Shown: piece by piece, positions 56,032-64,000 of the stretch
Layout: each line of letters starts with the position of its first letter
Position numbering within the stretch: the first letter of the stretch is position 1
From: Bacilli bacterium
GTDB taxonomy: Bacteria; Bacillota_I; Bacilli_A; RFN20; CAG-826
Direction: 5' to 3'
Assembly (NCBI GenBank): GCA_024399115.1
Contig: JAKSHZ010000001.1
Coordinates: 1-64,000, forward strand
Length of the DNA stretch: 64,000 bases
Program-made: the position numbers and the translations under genes
Notes under the pieces: model-generated
The model's database searches: none
What the model saw: the letters and a program-made list of their open reading frames with translations, nothing else
Told to the model about the DNA's origin: nothing

Positions 56032-56475
56032 TTAAGCTACAAAAGTAAAGTAATAGGTCATTGGGCATTTACCATGAGCATCCTCATCGTTGAAATAATC
56101 CCATACCAAATCACCGAAAAATTCTGGTTCATCCTGCAATTCATACTTTTTAGCAGTTCGCATAAAATCAGAATGGAAAGCGTTCATACAAGCCCAAAAT
56201 TCACACTTAGACATTTTGGACCAGTCAACTCCAACTCTTTGACCAACTTCTGTAGTTTGTTCCATTGTCCACTTCTGACCGTCTGGAAGATTTGAAACCC
56301 AAGTTTTACAAGTTGATTCATTCAACTTAGTTCCGTAGGCTTTTTTATATACATCTTTATAGACTTCAAGTGGATCATCTTCTTTCTGAACTGCATCTGC
56401 AAGAATCATCAGTAATCCATCAGTAGATATTTTACCTTCACGTTTTACTTCTGAAATAAGTTCTGTAAGTTCCAT
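56032..56475 (-). CDS. unknown protein of the structural run, 147 aa
   Basis: SD AAGGA, ATG at 56475. CKTWVSNLPDGQKWTMEQTT, VGVDWSKMSKCEFWACMNAF and DYFNDEDAHGKCPMTYYFTF resemble a family found in gut Firmicutes phages, function unknown. The start overlaps the stop of the next gene upstream. Confidence 0.55.
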   Translation of the reverse strand: MELTELISEVKREGKISTDGLLMILADAVQKEDDPLEVYKDVYKKAYGTKLNESTCKTWVSNLPDGQKWTMEQTTEVGQRVGVDWSKMSKCEFWACMNAFHSDFMRTAKKYELQDEPEFFGDLVWDYFNDEDAHGKCPMTYYFTFVA

Positions 56476-56711
56476 TATTTAATCCTTTTTACAACTTCTT
56501 TGCCAAAGATATTTTTTGTCACAGTAAACTCTCCAATACTTTCTGGAAGGTTGTCAGAAACTACTAATCCAGTTTCTTCAACAGGTTCGGTCTCTACTAC
56601 TGATTTAGTTTGTACTACTGGTTCCTCAGTAGGTTCATCCCTTAGAAAGTATTGGTCGGTAACTACTACATAATGATTTTGGCAAAAAGCACACATACCA
56701 TTACACTGCAT
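56475..56711 (-). CDS. Cys-start protein with acidic linker, 78 aa
   Basis: ATG at 56711. MQCNGMCAFCQNHYVV has three Cys near the N-terminus, followed by a Thr/Glu/Val-rich linker with repeats of VETEPVEET type. Unknown; structural neighbours. Confidence 0.5.
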   Translation of the reverse strand: MQCNGMCAFCQNHYVVVTDQYFLRDEPTEEPVVQTKSVVETEPVEETGLVVSDNLPESIGEFTVTKNIFGKEVVKRIK

Positions 56712-56713
56712 AC

Positions 56714-57031
56714 CTAGTAGACCGTGTACCCCATAGGAGTGTTTGATACAATTACGTGAGGTGTCGTTGCACCATAGTAACCAACATACTTTTTGCCTCT
56801 CTGCAACTGAGAACCAAGAATAGGATTTCCGTATTTATTCCATAATGGAATTGTGGCTCCATTTACAGTTACCTGAACTGGAAGATTTGCACCTGCCGCT
56901 GGAATTGTGTCACAGAGCCTAAAACAGAAACGGTCTCTATCAGTTGCTGATACGGTTGTAGAGAATGCAAGTACAACTGCATCTGCACCCACTGTAACTG
57001 AATTTGCACAATGGAAGTAATTACAAGCCAT
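56714..57031 (-). CDS. small structural protein, 105 aa
   Basis: Start ATG at 57031 (MACNYFHCANSVTVGADAVV) behind AAGGAGAG. The product resembles small beta-rich phage proteins found in gut Firmicutes phages beside the gene type at 57072. It is probably exposed on the particle. No enzymatic motif. Confidence 0.55.
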   Translation of the reverse strand: MACNYFHCANSVTVGADAVVLAFSTTVSATDRDRFCFRLCDTIPAAGANLPVQVTVNGATIPLWNKYGNPILGSQLQRGKKYVGYYGATTPHVIVSNTPMGYTVY

Positions 57032-57071
57032 AAAACTCTCCTTATGGTGAGGTTTTACCCTCACCATTCAA

Positions 57072-57674
57072 TTAGCAGTTACATCCATTCCAGATGTTAT
57101 TCTTGAAAAGATCACGCATGAAGTTTTCAAGATTCTGAGTCTGAATGCCCTGTGCAGTTACAAGACCTGTTGCAAGATTCTCATTCTTAGCATCCTGTAA
57201 TTCATCACGAAGCTTCTGAATTTCATTCTGCTGAATAAGAATACGAGTTTTCTCACCATCGTCACGAATTGCATTTTTGATGCCACAGCAACAATCCTGC
57301 ATACGATAGTTAGAATCTGCAATTGCAGCCTGTACTCCACTGAATCCTGCTCCAAGATTCTGGTTTACATTTGCAAGACCTAACTGAATTCCACCGAATC
57401 CATTACAGAGGTTCTGATTTACATCAGAGAAACCACGAGTGATTTCATTCTGCATACTACGGAATTCACTGAAAGTGTTCTGACTGTTCAAACCTTCATA
57501 AAGGTCTGATTTAAGTGAGTTGTTATTGTTGTTATTCCAACCTCCGCCTCCCATCAGGAAGAAAAGGATAAGAATAACCCAGAAAGATGATGAACCAGAC
57601 CCGAAGAATCCGTCATTATCTCCTCTAATGTTGTTTGCTAATGAAAGCAAATCTGATGAAGTAACTTCACTCAT
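57072..57674 (-). CDS. Gly/Asn-rich structural protein with TM segment, 200 aa
   Basis: SD AGGAGGGGG. A hydrophobic segment (SFWVILILFFLMGGGGW) followed by an Asn run, then a coiled or helical region with repeated NVNQNL and GFGGIQLGLA / GFSGVQAAIA motifs and a CCC triplet. Common in gut phages near tail genes. Membrane or virion role not known. Confidence 0.55.
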   Translation of the reverse strand: MSEVTSSDLLSLANNIRGDNDGFFGSGSSSFWVILILFFLMGGGGWNNNNNNSLKSDLYEGLNSQNTFSEFRSMQNEITRGFSDVNQNLCNGFGGIQLGLANVNQNLGAGFSGVQAAIADSNYRMQDCCCGIKNAIRDDGEKTRILIQQNEIQKLRDELQDAKNENLATGLVTAQGIQTQNLENFMRDLFKNNIWNGCNC

Positions 57675-57760
57675 TTTAAGCCCCCTCCTAAGAAGCTATT
57701 ATTATGTTAAGTAAAATCTTGTCATTTTTGTAGGGAAGATAAATGTATTGTTTGTGGATA

Positions 57761-57792
57761 AAAAAAAAGGACTAACCGACCAAAGTTAGTCC
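57761..57792 (-). terminator. intrinsic terminator (minus strand)
   Basis: GGACTAAC (57769-57776) / GTTAGTCC (57785-57792) with a plus-strand A-run at 57761-57768. Ends the gene at 57804. Confidence 0.8.
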
Positions 57793-57803
57793 TAGGGGAA
57801 AGG

Positions 57804-58001
57804 TTACTTTTTCTTGAATATATTTAATAAGTAACTTGCTTTCTGTTTGGCATCTTCAATTTCTGAGTTTGAATACCTCCCGGAAGAAATTACTTCATTC
57901 AACATTTGTTCAGGAGTTTTCCCAGACCTTTTAATCTGATTTGAAAACTCATTAATCTGAGATATCAAGCTCTGGTTGTTCTGGTTGTTTTTCAGTTGCA
58001 T
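57804..58001 (-). CDS. small helical protein, 65 aa
   Basis: ATG at 58001, SD GGAGTGAAG within the upstream gene, overlap 50 bases. MQLKNNQNNQSLISQINEFS and KTPEQMLNEVISSG are typical of small phage structural-region proteins in Firmicutes phages. Function unknown. Confidence 0.55.
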   Translation of the reverse strand: MQLKNNQNNQSLISQINEFSNQIKRSGKTPEQMLNEVISSGRYSNSEIEDAKQKASYLLNIFKKK

Positions 58002-58341
58002 ACTTCACTCCATTATCAACTCGATTTGCAAGTTTGTTTATTGTCTGAATTAAATTGTCATATTCCAACTTTGAAATACTAACAGGTGTACTTTCAGCTT
58101 CATATGATTCAGTTACATCTGTAAGTTTGAATATTCTTAATGATAGTTTGCCGATAGAATCGCATTCCTTGATATAAAGGATGTCGGCATTTGGATCTAG
58201 TAATAGATATGAATCTCCACGGTTCAAATGAAAATCTTTAGCCTGCTGCAGACTATTTACAGTAATGATTTCATGTTTCCCCGGATTAAAAACGTTTAAT
58301 AAATTTGTTGCTTGAGATATTGAATTGTAATCAAAACCCAT
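57952..58341 (-). CDS. small structural-region protein, 129 aa
   Basis: ATG at 58341 (GGTGGGAG as SD). Segments IITVNSLQQAKDFHLNRGDS, YLLLDPNADILYIKECDSIG and LSLRIFKLTDV follow a pattern of phage proteins with an SxxEA...P...YxK...G layout, often found near head or tail genes. Role unknown. Confidence 0.6.
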   Translation of the reverse strand: MGFDYNSISQATNLLNVFNPGKHEIITVNSLQQAKDFHLNRGDSYLLLDPNADILYIKECDSIGKLSLRIFKLTDVTESYEAESTPVSISKLEYDNLIQTINKLANRVDNGVKYATEKQPEQPELDISD

Positions 58342-58399
58342 AACTCCCACCTCTTTATATTTACAATACTTTGGGTTTAGATAAAGTAGAATAGACTAT

Positions 58400-58729
58400 T
58401 TATTGACTCTTTATGGAACTTGTATTGACCTCTGGATATTTACTTGGTTTAATATTAAGTAAAGAAAGAATTTGAGTTGCATTTTCTCTGTTCTCAATCC
58501 ATTTGTACAACTTCTTGATAGAACGGTGTAATGCTTTACTTACTGAGTTTTCTTCGATTACTAGTAAGTCTGCACATTCTTTAAGAGAGAGTCCTTTTAC
58601 AAATCTTGTGTACAAAACTTCTCTCTCCCTTGCAGACAAATTAGAACTGTCGATTAAATCATAAGACTCTTTTCTTCCTAATGTGCTGAAAAGATTTTTA
58701 CAGAAAATAAATTCGTTTGTCATTTTCAT
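58400..58729 (-). CDS. sigma-70 region 4-like regulator
   Basis: ATG at 58729 behind AGAGGTAAG; 109 aa. LSAREREVLYTRFVKGLSLK then ECADLLVIEENSVSKALHRS is a region-4-like HTH as in small phage sigma-like activators. No region 2 is present, so it is unlikely to act as a full sigma factor. First gene of the minus structural run ending at 53483, so it may switch on that run. Confidence 0.7.
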   Translation of the reverse strand: MKMTNEFIFCKNLFSTLGRKESYDLIDSSNLSAREREVLYTRFVKGLSLKECADLLVIEENSVSKALHRSIKKLYKWIENRENATQILSLLNIKPSKYPEVNTSSIKSQ

Positions 58730-58843
58730 AATGCTTACCTCTTTTGTAATTAAATCTATAAGCAATATTATTTATTATTTGATTAGATGAGACTGTCATC
58801 TAATCATCAATTACTATTCAAAAACCACTAAAGAGAGAGTTTT

Positions 58844-59491
58844 ATGGTAAGAGATAGGATTAAATTATTTTTAACTGATTTTGTACAGGTCGGATTATCA
58901 ATAATAAACTTATTATTATTGATAGCAATGATTTTTGATCCAAATGAAAGAGATACTTTCTTTTGGATTTACTTTGGAATGAGAGTTATGTTTATTCCAA
59001 TTACGATATTATTTGGGGATAGAGGAATCTGGGCGTTTTACTTTATTTACACCAACATCAAAGCCTTAGATATCACATTTGATAACTTAACTTGTGTTGC
59101 AATTATTTCATTACTTTTTACAATTCTTCCTAAAGTAGATAAAAAGAAAGCAATTGTTATTGCAGCATTGTATGTTACAGATATTTTTATTGTTGCCAGT
59201 ATTCACAATAAACAGCCATTTTATATTTATGTACATTTATTAGGATGTCTTGGATATTGTATAGCAATGTGGAAACTGAAGTCTTCAATTTCTAATAACA
59301 AAAGATTAAAGTTATTGCCTGACGAAATTAAAATACTTACATACCTTTCGGAAGGTCGTTTACAAAAAGAAATCCTTGAGTTCTCAGAAAATACTGTTTA
59401 TAGAAAACTCAAGGAGGCAAGAATAAGAAATGGTATTAAGGATAATGAAGAATTATTAATGATATTTATGGATAATAAAGATGCTTACTGA
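58844..59491 (+). CDS. multi-pass membrane protein with C-terminal LuxR-type HTH
   Basis: 215 aa, SD AAAGAGAGAG. About five hydrophobic segments in the first 150 residues (IINLLLLIAMIFDP, MRVMFIPITILFG, LTCVAIISLLFTIL, AIVIAALYVTDIFI, YVHLLGCLGYCIAM), then LLPDEIKILTYLSEGRLQ and EILEFSENTVYRKLKEARIR, a LuxR-like HTH. A regulator held in the membrane could sense the envelope and act on DNA. It faces the sigma-like gene across a 114-base gap that probably holds both promoters. Confidence 0.65.
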   Translation: MVRDRIKLFLTDFVQVGLSIINLLLLIAMIFDPNERDTFFWIYFGMRVMFIPITILFGDRGIWAFYFIYTNIKALDITFDNLTCVAIISLLFTILPKVDKKKAIVIAALYVTDIFIVASIHNKQPFYIYVHLLGCLGYCIAMWKLKSSISNNKRLKLLPDEIKILTYLSEGRLQKEILEFSENTVYRKLKEARIRNGIKDNEELLMIFMDNKDAY

Positions 59492-60484
59492 CTAACTACC
59501 AATTGCAAACCAATCAAATGGTTCTGTTGCCATACCACTATTATAAACAGAATAGAAATCAAAACTGGTAGATGTAACATTTTCAATCATAGCAACTAAA
59601 ATTGAATTTCCACTATTATGTCTCATAGTTGTGGTAACGCTATAGTTTTCACTTGTGAACGGTATTGGTAATGTTATAGTACCTTTCGATAAATTATTTG
59701 TTTTCTTTCCCCACTGTAAAGTCAATCCGTTTGTAAGTTTCAGCCAAGAACCGTTTTCATTACTACCAGAGTTAAACAAGTTATTAATTGTATCGTAAAT
59801 ACTTGTAAGTTTATCACTTACATTTTGAGCAGTCCAAACATTTGTTACTGATGTTTTCGCATCATCAACAGTAACTGATGATGGTACTGGGAAATTTTTA
59901 TAAACTTCTTTAGCTTTGATAATGTAATTAAAACCAACCTGTTTTCCGTGAGTTGTTTTTCCGTTTCTTGGCTCACCATATTCGTCATCAAACTTAGTTG
60001 GTAAACCAAGATTTGCATAACCTTCTAATGTAGTATTAGTTCTATTATGGTTGTTACCATAGTCGTTTGTGTTACCTGCACTATCACTACTAGATGCACG
60101 AATTCCGTGAGTATGTCCTGCATCATCGTGTTTATGACCTTGAAGTTGGTCATCTCTAAATTCACCTAAACTTACTGGGTCGTGAGTTGCAATATCATAA
60201 GTAACGTTTTCACCTGCACCAACGATTTCAACTTCTCTTAAGTCTGGGAGTTTGAAATATCCTTCTGGAGTATCTTCATTATTAAAATAATCTCCGAAAA
60301 TATCATACAATTCCTGATATTCGGTGATACTAAGATTCTGACCTTTAAGAGAAATATATCCAAGTGGTAAATTTTCAGATGGCCATGCAAATATTGTTCC
60401 AATAGGAACACCGCCACCAAAACGAGTTTTTAGTCTGTCGTAAAACTCACCTAAAATTGATTTAATACCCTGATAATCAGCCAT
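59492..60484 (-). CDS. tail fibre with tail-collar domain
   Basis: 330 aa. VPIGTIFAWPSENLPLGYIS then LYDIFGDYF and FKLPDLREVEIVGAGENVTY are the phage tail-collar domain in the N-terminal third. A His-rich GHKHDDAGHTHGIRASSSDS stretch, often in fibres, follows, with a beta-rich C-terminus. SD AGGAG. Probably attaches to the receptor-binding tip. Confidence 0.8.
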   Translation of the reverse strand: MADYQGIKSILGEFYDRLKTRFGGGVPIGTIFAWPSENLPLGYISLKGQNLSITEYQELYDIFGDYFNNEDTPEGYFKLPDLREVEIVGAGENVTYDIATHDPVSLGEFRDDQLQGHKHDDAGHTHGIRASSSDSAGNTNDYGNNHNRTNTTLEGYANLGLPTKFDDEYGEPRNGKTTHGKQVGFNYIIKAKEVYKNFPVPSSVTVDDAKTSVTNVWTAQNVSDKLTSIYDTINNLFNSGSNENGSWLKLTNGLTLQWGKKTNNLSKGTITLPIPFTSENYSVTTTMRHNSGNSILVAMIENVTSTSFDFYSVYNSGMATEPFDWFAIGS

Positions 60485-60487
60485 CTA

Positions 60488-63400
60488 TTACTCCTCGAAA
60501 ACATCATCAAAATCTCTATCAGTCATTGAAACTGATACGTCTAAGAAATTACATTTGACTGAATTTGGGTCTTTTGCCCAGATTACAAAGTTCGAGTTTT
60601 CTGGATCCAAAGCCTGTGTAATTCCTTTAGTTACGAATCTAGATTGTGTCTTAAAATATTTATCAATTGCTGCATCCAAATCTTCAATTTCTTGTTCTGA
60701 TGGATTAGGAAGGTAAGCAATCTCATCTGCTCCATATTCAAGATAAATCTTATCTCCCGGAATGTATGGAACTTCTGTAGACCAGATTTTGTATGGAGAA
60801 GAACTTCTTCCAGTATTTTCAACTTTCTCATATTTAGAGACTATTAAGTTATGGTTTGCTACATCGTTCTTAATACGATAGAAAGTCCAGTTATTTGGAG
60901 TTGCATTTACGATTGGTGTCAATCTATCTACATAGATATTTTCAAGACTTGTACATCCTGAAAAACATTCATCCATGTTTGCACCAATCATCATTTCTAA
61001 TGGCATTTCCCATTTTTCAATTGTAACTAAGTTTGAACATCCTTCAAACATATAAGATAAATCTCTGACAAACATTGGTTCTGCTTCCCCTGAGCCTTCA
61101 CTTCCAATATCGGTCATTTCTACAACAGGAACATTTTTTACAGTTTCTAAAGATGTACATCCATAAAAACATCCTGAAGTATTAGATGCACGAGGTAATT
61201 TAGGGGAAGTTTTAATCATAGAACAATGATTAAAAGTCCCTCCTAAATCAACAGGAATTTCAAATCCATCTTTCATAGGTTGTGGTATTTCTGGAATTTC
61301 TTTTAAGGCATAACATCTGGAGAAACTTTCGTACAAATCAATGACAGTATTAGGAATCGCAGGTGCAGCAACAAGATTTTCGCAATCTGTAAAGCAATTG
61401 GCCAAAGATATGATACCATCTGGGAGTTCCGTTTCAGACATATCCAAATATACATTTATTTCATGACGCAAAACTTCACTTTCCTCTATTAAATCTCCGA
61501 TTCCTGCGTATAATACATTAGCTAATGGTGAATGATAATATTTAGCAGCCAAATCTGCCTGAGTTAACTCTGTCACCTTAATCTTATAAGGATGGTCAAT
61601 ATCATTATGGTCTTGCCAAAGGATCCAAGTACTAAGGATTCTAAAAGGAATATCAGTATTAATTGCTTTTACTATTTGTTTCATATTACCTAAAGAACCT
61701 TGAATATCAGATGCAGAAAATTTGTTTTCAAAAGCTTTGTAGATACTTTTTTCAACCTTAATTTCCATTTCAACATCTTCTGTGAAAATATCTGTGAGTT
61801 TATCGCAGAGATAAAAATCAAATTCTGTTCCTGTGAAATCGGTTGCTTCCCATAATGATATTTCAGTCAAATTAGAACATCCACTAAAAGTCAAAGATAA
61901 ATCTTTAACATTAACTGGAATATTGGAAATTTTTCTGAGATTTGTACAATTCATAAAACATTGCATCATTGATGTAACAGAATCAGGGATGCCTGTAATT
62001 TCATATAAATCCTCACATCCTTCAAATGTGGAATTCATATTAGTAATTCCGTTTGGTAAATCTGGTTGTTGTTGTAAATTTATACAATTAGCAAATGTAT
62101 TTGTTAAGGATCTTACCCCATCGGGAAGTTTTGGAGGATACATTAATGCTTTACAATTGTTAAAGGCATACATTAATCCATCAATAACTGGTAATTGGGT
62201 GTCTCTTAAATCCAGATATTTATATGGATATTGTTCAATGGTATATCCTAAAGGACATCTAATAGCACCGTCTATAATAGAGATTGCTAATGCTTCAACA
62301 GGAATCTCTGTTATATTGATTTTATATGGAATCATTGGTGGAACTTCACTAACCATAGAAATCCACTCTTCGAAATTCACGTATGGGATTTCGTTAGTAT
62401 CAGCTTTTACAGTTGAATTAATATTAAAAGGGAATGATGAAGTATGAACTTCAATATCCTTTAAGGCTTTCTCTAAGAGTAATTCTTCGTAAGGACCATT
62501 AACAATTATTTCTTGTATTGAAGAGTTAATAAATATTTCATCATATGCATCATACGTGTTTATACCTTCTCCACTAGAAGATATATTAAGTATAGGGCTA
62601 CTAGGCTCAATTTCCCATTTGTTAATCTTTGTTAATTTTGGACAATCAGCAAATGAGTGCCATAAAGCCATAGCTCCTGAAGGAATATTTGTAATTACTT
62701 CAAGATTTTCGCATCCTGCAAAAATTCCAGCTATAACCAATTCATTATTATTTGGTAATTTAGGGGATTGAATCATACTTGTACAATATTCAAATGTTTG
62801 ATTCAATGAACTTACTGAAGAAGGTATTGCCGGTATGTGAGTTAGGTTTTTACAATTTCCAAAGCAACCTGTTAAATCAACTAAATTTTTTGGAATATTT
62901 GGGATTGTAATAATTGCAGTTCCATAAAAAGTTCCGACCATTTCAGTAACTGATTCTGGAATAGTTGGAGTACTTTCTAAATTCTTACAATTTGCAAATG
63001 TGTAATACAAATTTGTAACAGTTGAGGGGATATTATTTATATGAGAAATACCTGTTCCTTGAAAAGAACCTAGCATAGTTTCAATTGAGTCTGGTAAAGT
63101 TCCAATTTCAGTAATTTTTTGACAATTTGAACAAATATTATCAATATTTTTTACTCCTTCATAAAGTGTTGGAAATACAATTAGATTCGAACAATTTTCA
63201 AAAGTTCCAGACAATTCAATTGCATTTATAAACTGTGGCGGCGTAATTAATGTTTTTAAGCCGTTGAATGAAGCGTGATAAATACCATCTGCTTTTGATA
63301 ATACAGTTTCTGACATTCCAATATATATATTTTTATATCTATTAAGTATAAAATTAAAAGAATTTTTATTTACAGGATCTAATGCTTCATCTGTTATATC

Positions 63401-64000
63401 AATTACATTAATTTCATACGGAGAATCTAAATCATTTTTTTCTTGGTGCTGTAACCATAAGTCTAATTCATAAAACCCAATACGTGTTTCAAGATTTTTA
63501 ACTATGTCCTCAAAGCCACCTATTCTTTGAGCTTTATGAAATAAGAAATCAATTAGTTTATATTTCGCAGTATAATTACTTATTTTTTTTTCAGAATCAT
63601 ATGCATAAATTGTTAAATTAGTATTTGTACCATCAAATGCATATATAGCTGTAGATTTCATTATTGAAAAACTTTCATCAGAAATTTCCCATTCAGAAAT
63701 CTCTTCTAAGTTAGTACAACCTTGAAAAATGTATTCAAAGTCTGTTAAATAACAAGGTATTCGGGGTATAACCTTTAAATTACCGCAATAACTAAAACAC
63801 CTATTCATACTTGCACAATTATTGTCTATTACGGGGGCAATAACTAAGTGGGGAATACCACTAAATGCCGAATCAAGATTTGTTAAACTTAACTTAGAAC
63901 GGGATAAGTTTACATAAATTGTAGGATTATATTTCATTAAATGGGTTACTGTTGACAATGCAGAATCTAAATCATTAATTTGAATATCATAAGGTTCATC
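60488..64000 (-). CDS. giant BspA-like leucine-rich-repeat fibre, partial
   Basis: Open to the window edge, at least 1170 residues. Many repeats of the BspA/DUF285 LRR type (SGTFENCSNLIVFPTL, YTFANCKNLESTPTIPESVT, CFMNCTNLRKISNIPVNVKD). Larger modules of ~260-300 residues each begin with a PYEINVIDITDEAL-like segment (also PYKINITEIPVEAL, PYKIKVTELTQADL and, at the edge, PYDIQINDL). Such proteins mediate binding to surfaces. Here it follows a tail-collar fibre, so it may be a host-recognition fibre. The N-terminus lies outside the window. Confidence 0.75.
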   Translation of the reverse strand, partial: DEPYDIQINDLDSALSTVTHLMKYNPTIYVNLSRSKLSLTNLDSAFSGIPHLVIAPVIDNNCASMNRCFSYCGNLKVIPRIPCYLTDFEYIFQGCTNLEEISEWEISDESFSIMKSTAIYAFDGTNTNLTIYAYDSEKKISNYTAKYKLIDFLFHKAQRIGGFEDIVKNLETRIGFYELDLWLQHQEKNDLDSPYEINVIDITDEALDPVNKNSFNFILNRYKNIYIGMSETVLSKADGIYHASFNGLKTLITPPQFINAIELSGTFENCSNLIVFPTLYEGVKNIDNICSNCQKITEIGTLPDSIETMLGSFQGTGISHINNIPSTVTNLYYTFANCKNLESTPTIPESVTEMVGTFYGTAIITIPNIPKNLVDLTGCFGNCKNLTHIPAIPSSVSSLNQTFEYCTSMIQSPKLPNNNELVIAGIFAGCENLEVITNIPSGAMALWHSFADCPKLTKINKWEIEPSSPILNISSSGEGINTYDAYDEIFINSSIQEIIVNGPYEELLLEKALKDIEVHTSSFPFNINSTVKADTNEIPYVNFEEWISMVSEVPPMIPYKINITEIPVEALAISIIDGAIRCPLGYTIEQYPYKYLDLRDTQLPVIDGLMYAFNNCKALMYPPKLPDGVRSLTNTFANCINLQQQPDLPNGITNMNSTFEGCEDLYEITGIPDSVTSMMQCFMNCTNLRKISNIPVNVKDLSLTFSGCSNLTEISLWEATDFTGTEFDFYLCDKLTDIFTEDVEMEIKVEKSIYKAFENKFSASDIQGSLGNMKQIVKAINTDIPFRILSTWILWQDHNDIDHPYKIKVTELTQADLAAKYYHSPLANVLYAGIGDLIEESEVLRHEINVYLDMSETELPDGIISLANCFTDCENLVAAPAIPNTVIDLYESFSRCYALKEIPEIPQPMKDGFEIPVDLGGTFNHCSMIKTSPKLPRASNTSGCFYGCTSLETVKNVPVVEMTDIGSEGSGEAEPMFVRDLSYMFEGCSNLVTIEKWEMPLEMMIGANMDECFSGCTSLENIYVDRLTPIVNATPNNWTFYRIKNDVANHNLIVSKYEKVENTGRSSSPYKIWSTEVPYIPGDKIYLEYGADEIAYLPNPSEQEIEDLDAAIDKYFKTQSRFVTKGITQALDPENSNFVIWAKDPNSVKCNFLDVSVSMTDRDFDDVFEE

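Noticed and set aside
61833-62447. 204-aa plus-strand ORF
   Set aside because: It lies wholly within the LRR fibre gene on the other strand and mirrors its repeats; no SD.

Overview
The window is part of an AT-rich genome of a temperate tailed phage (Caudoviricetes), or the same phage as a prophage. The evidence is a tyrosine integrase, a CI-like repressor facing an antirepressor-like gene, a complete replication and recombination set, a lysis cassette, and tail and structural genes on the minus strand at both ends. Shine-Dalgarno sites of the AAGGAG type precede most genes. The host cannot be named. An SPOR-domain protein, a lipoprotein, spanin-like overlapping genes and a BspA-like leucine-rich fibre fit an anaerobic, possibly double-membraned gut bacterium such as a spirochaete, but Firmicutes-like structural proteins are also present.

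Layout. 1-5434 (minus): tail and structural proteins, RusA resolvase, a tandem-HTH regulator and small unknown genes. 5435-6689: non-coding, with a large structured RNA candidate ending in a miniature tRNA-like element; a second such element lies at 7088-7138. 6690-13331 (plus): about 25 tightly packed small genes, mostly unknown, separated by terminator/hairpin/SD modules. 13442-17580: the most unusual locus, a reverse transcriptase followed by two and then four tandem copies of a non-coding unit of about 173 bases. Each unit keeps its flanks but carries a different long imperfect hairpin. The two blocks surround three genes of unknown function. 17880-19384 and 28085-29562: two IscB nucleases, each behind its own omega-RNA-like region. 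19399-34915: more accessory genes, including a GP88-like protein, an ADP-ribosylglycohydrolase, a JAB/RadC-like protein, a Rad52-like annealing protein, SSB, a glycosyltransferase and several structured leader RNAs.

34955-38304: SbcD/SbcC-like (gp47/gp46) nuclease pair. 38718-43483: HNH-like protein and a minus-strand block of nucleotide-metabolism genes (NTP pyrophosphohydrolase-like, deoxycytidylate deaminase, ThyX-like) with a lipoprotein. 43645-44820: a TnpB without TnpA. 45874-46977: the lysogeny switch with three related operators. 47723-51437: replication initiator with internal iterons, DnaC-like loader and DnaB helicase. 52127-53502: probable attP and integrase. 53483-58341 (minus): SPOR protein, holin-like and spanin-like proteins, CHAP endolysin and small structural proteins. 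58400-64000: two regulators, a tail-collar fibre and a giant LRR fibre running off the window.

How it works together: the switch and integrase decide lysogeny; initiator, loader, helicase, SSB, Rad52, SbcCD and RusA copy and recombine the genome; the minus-strand module builds tails and lyses the cell. A set of at least six promoters places the -10 box exactly 6 bases before an ATG, so those genes are probably read from leaderless mRNAs. The reverse transcriptase with its hairpin array has no counterpart I recognise and is the best candidate for an undescribed system.
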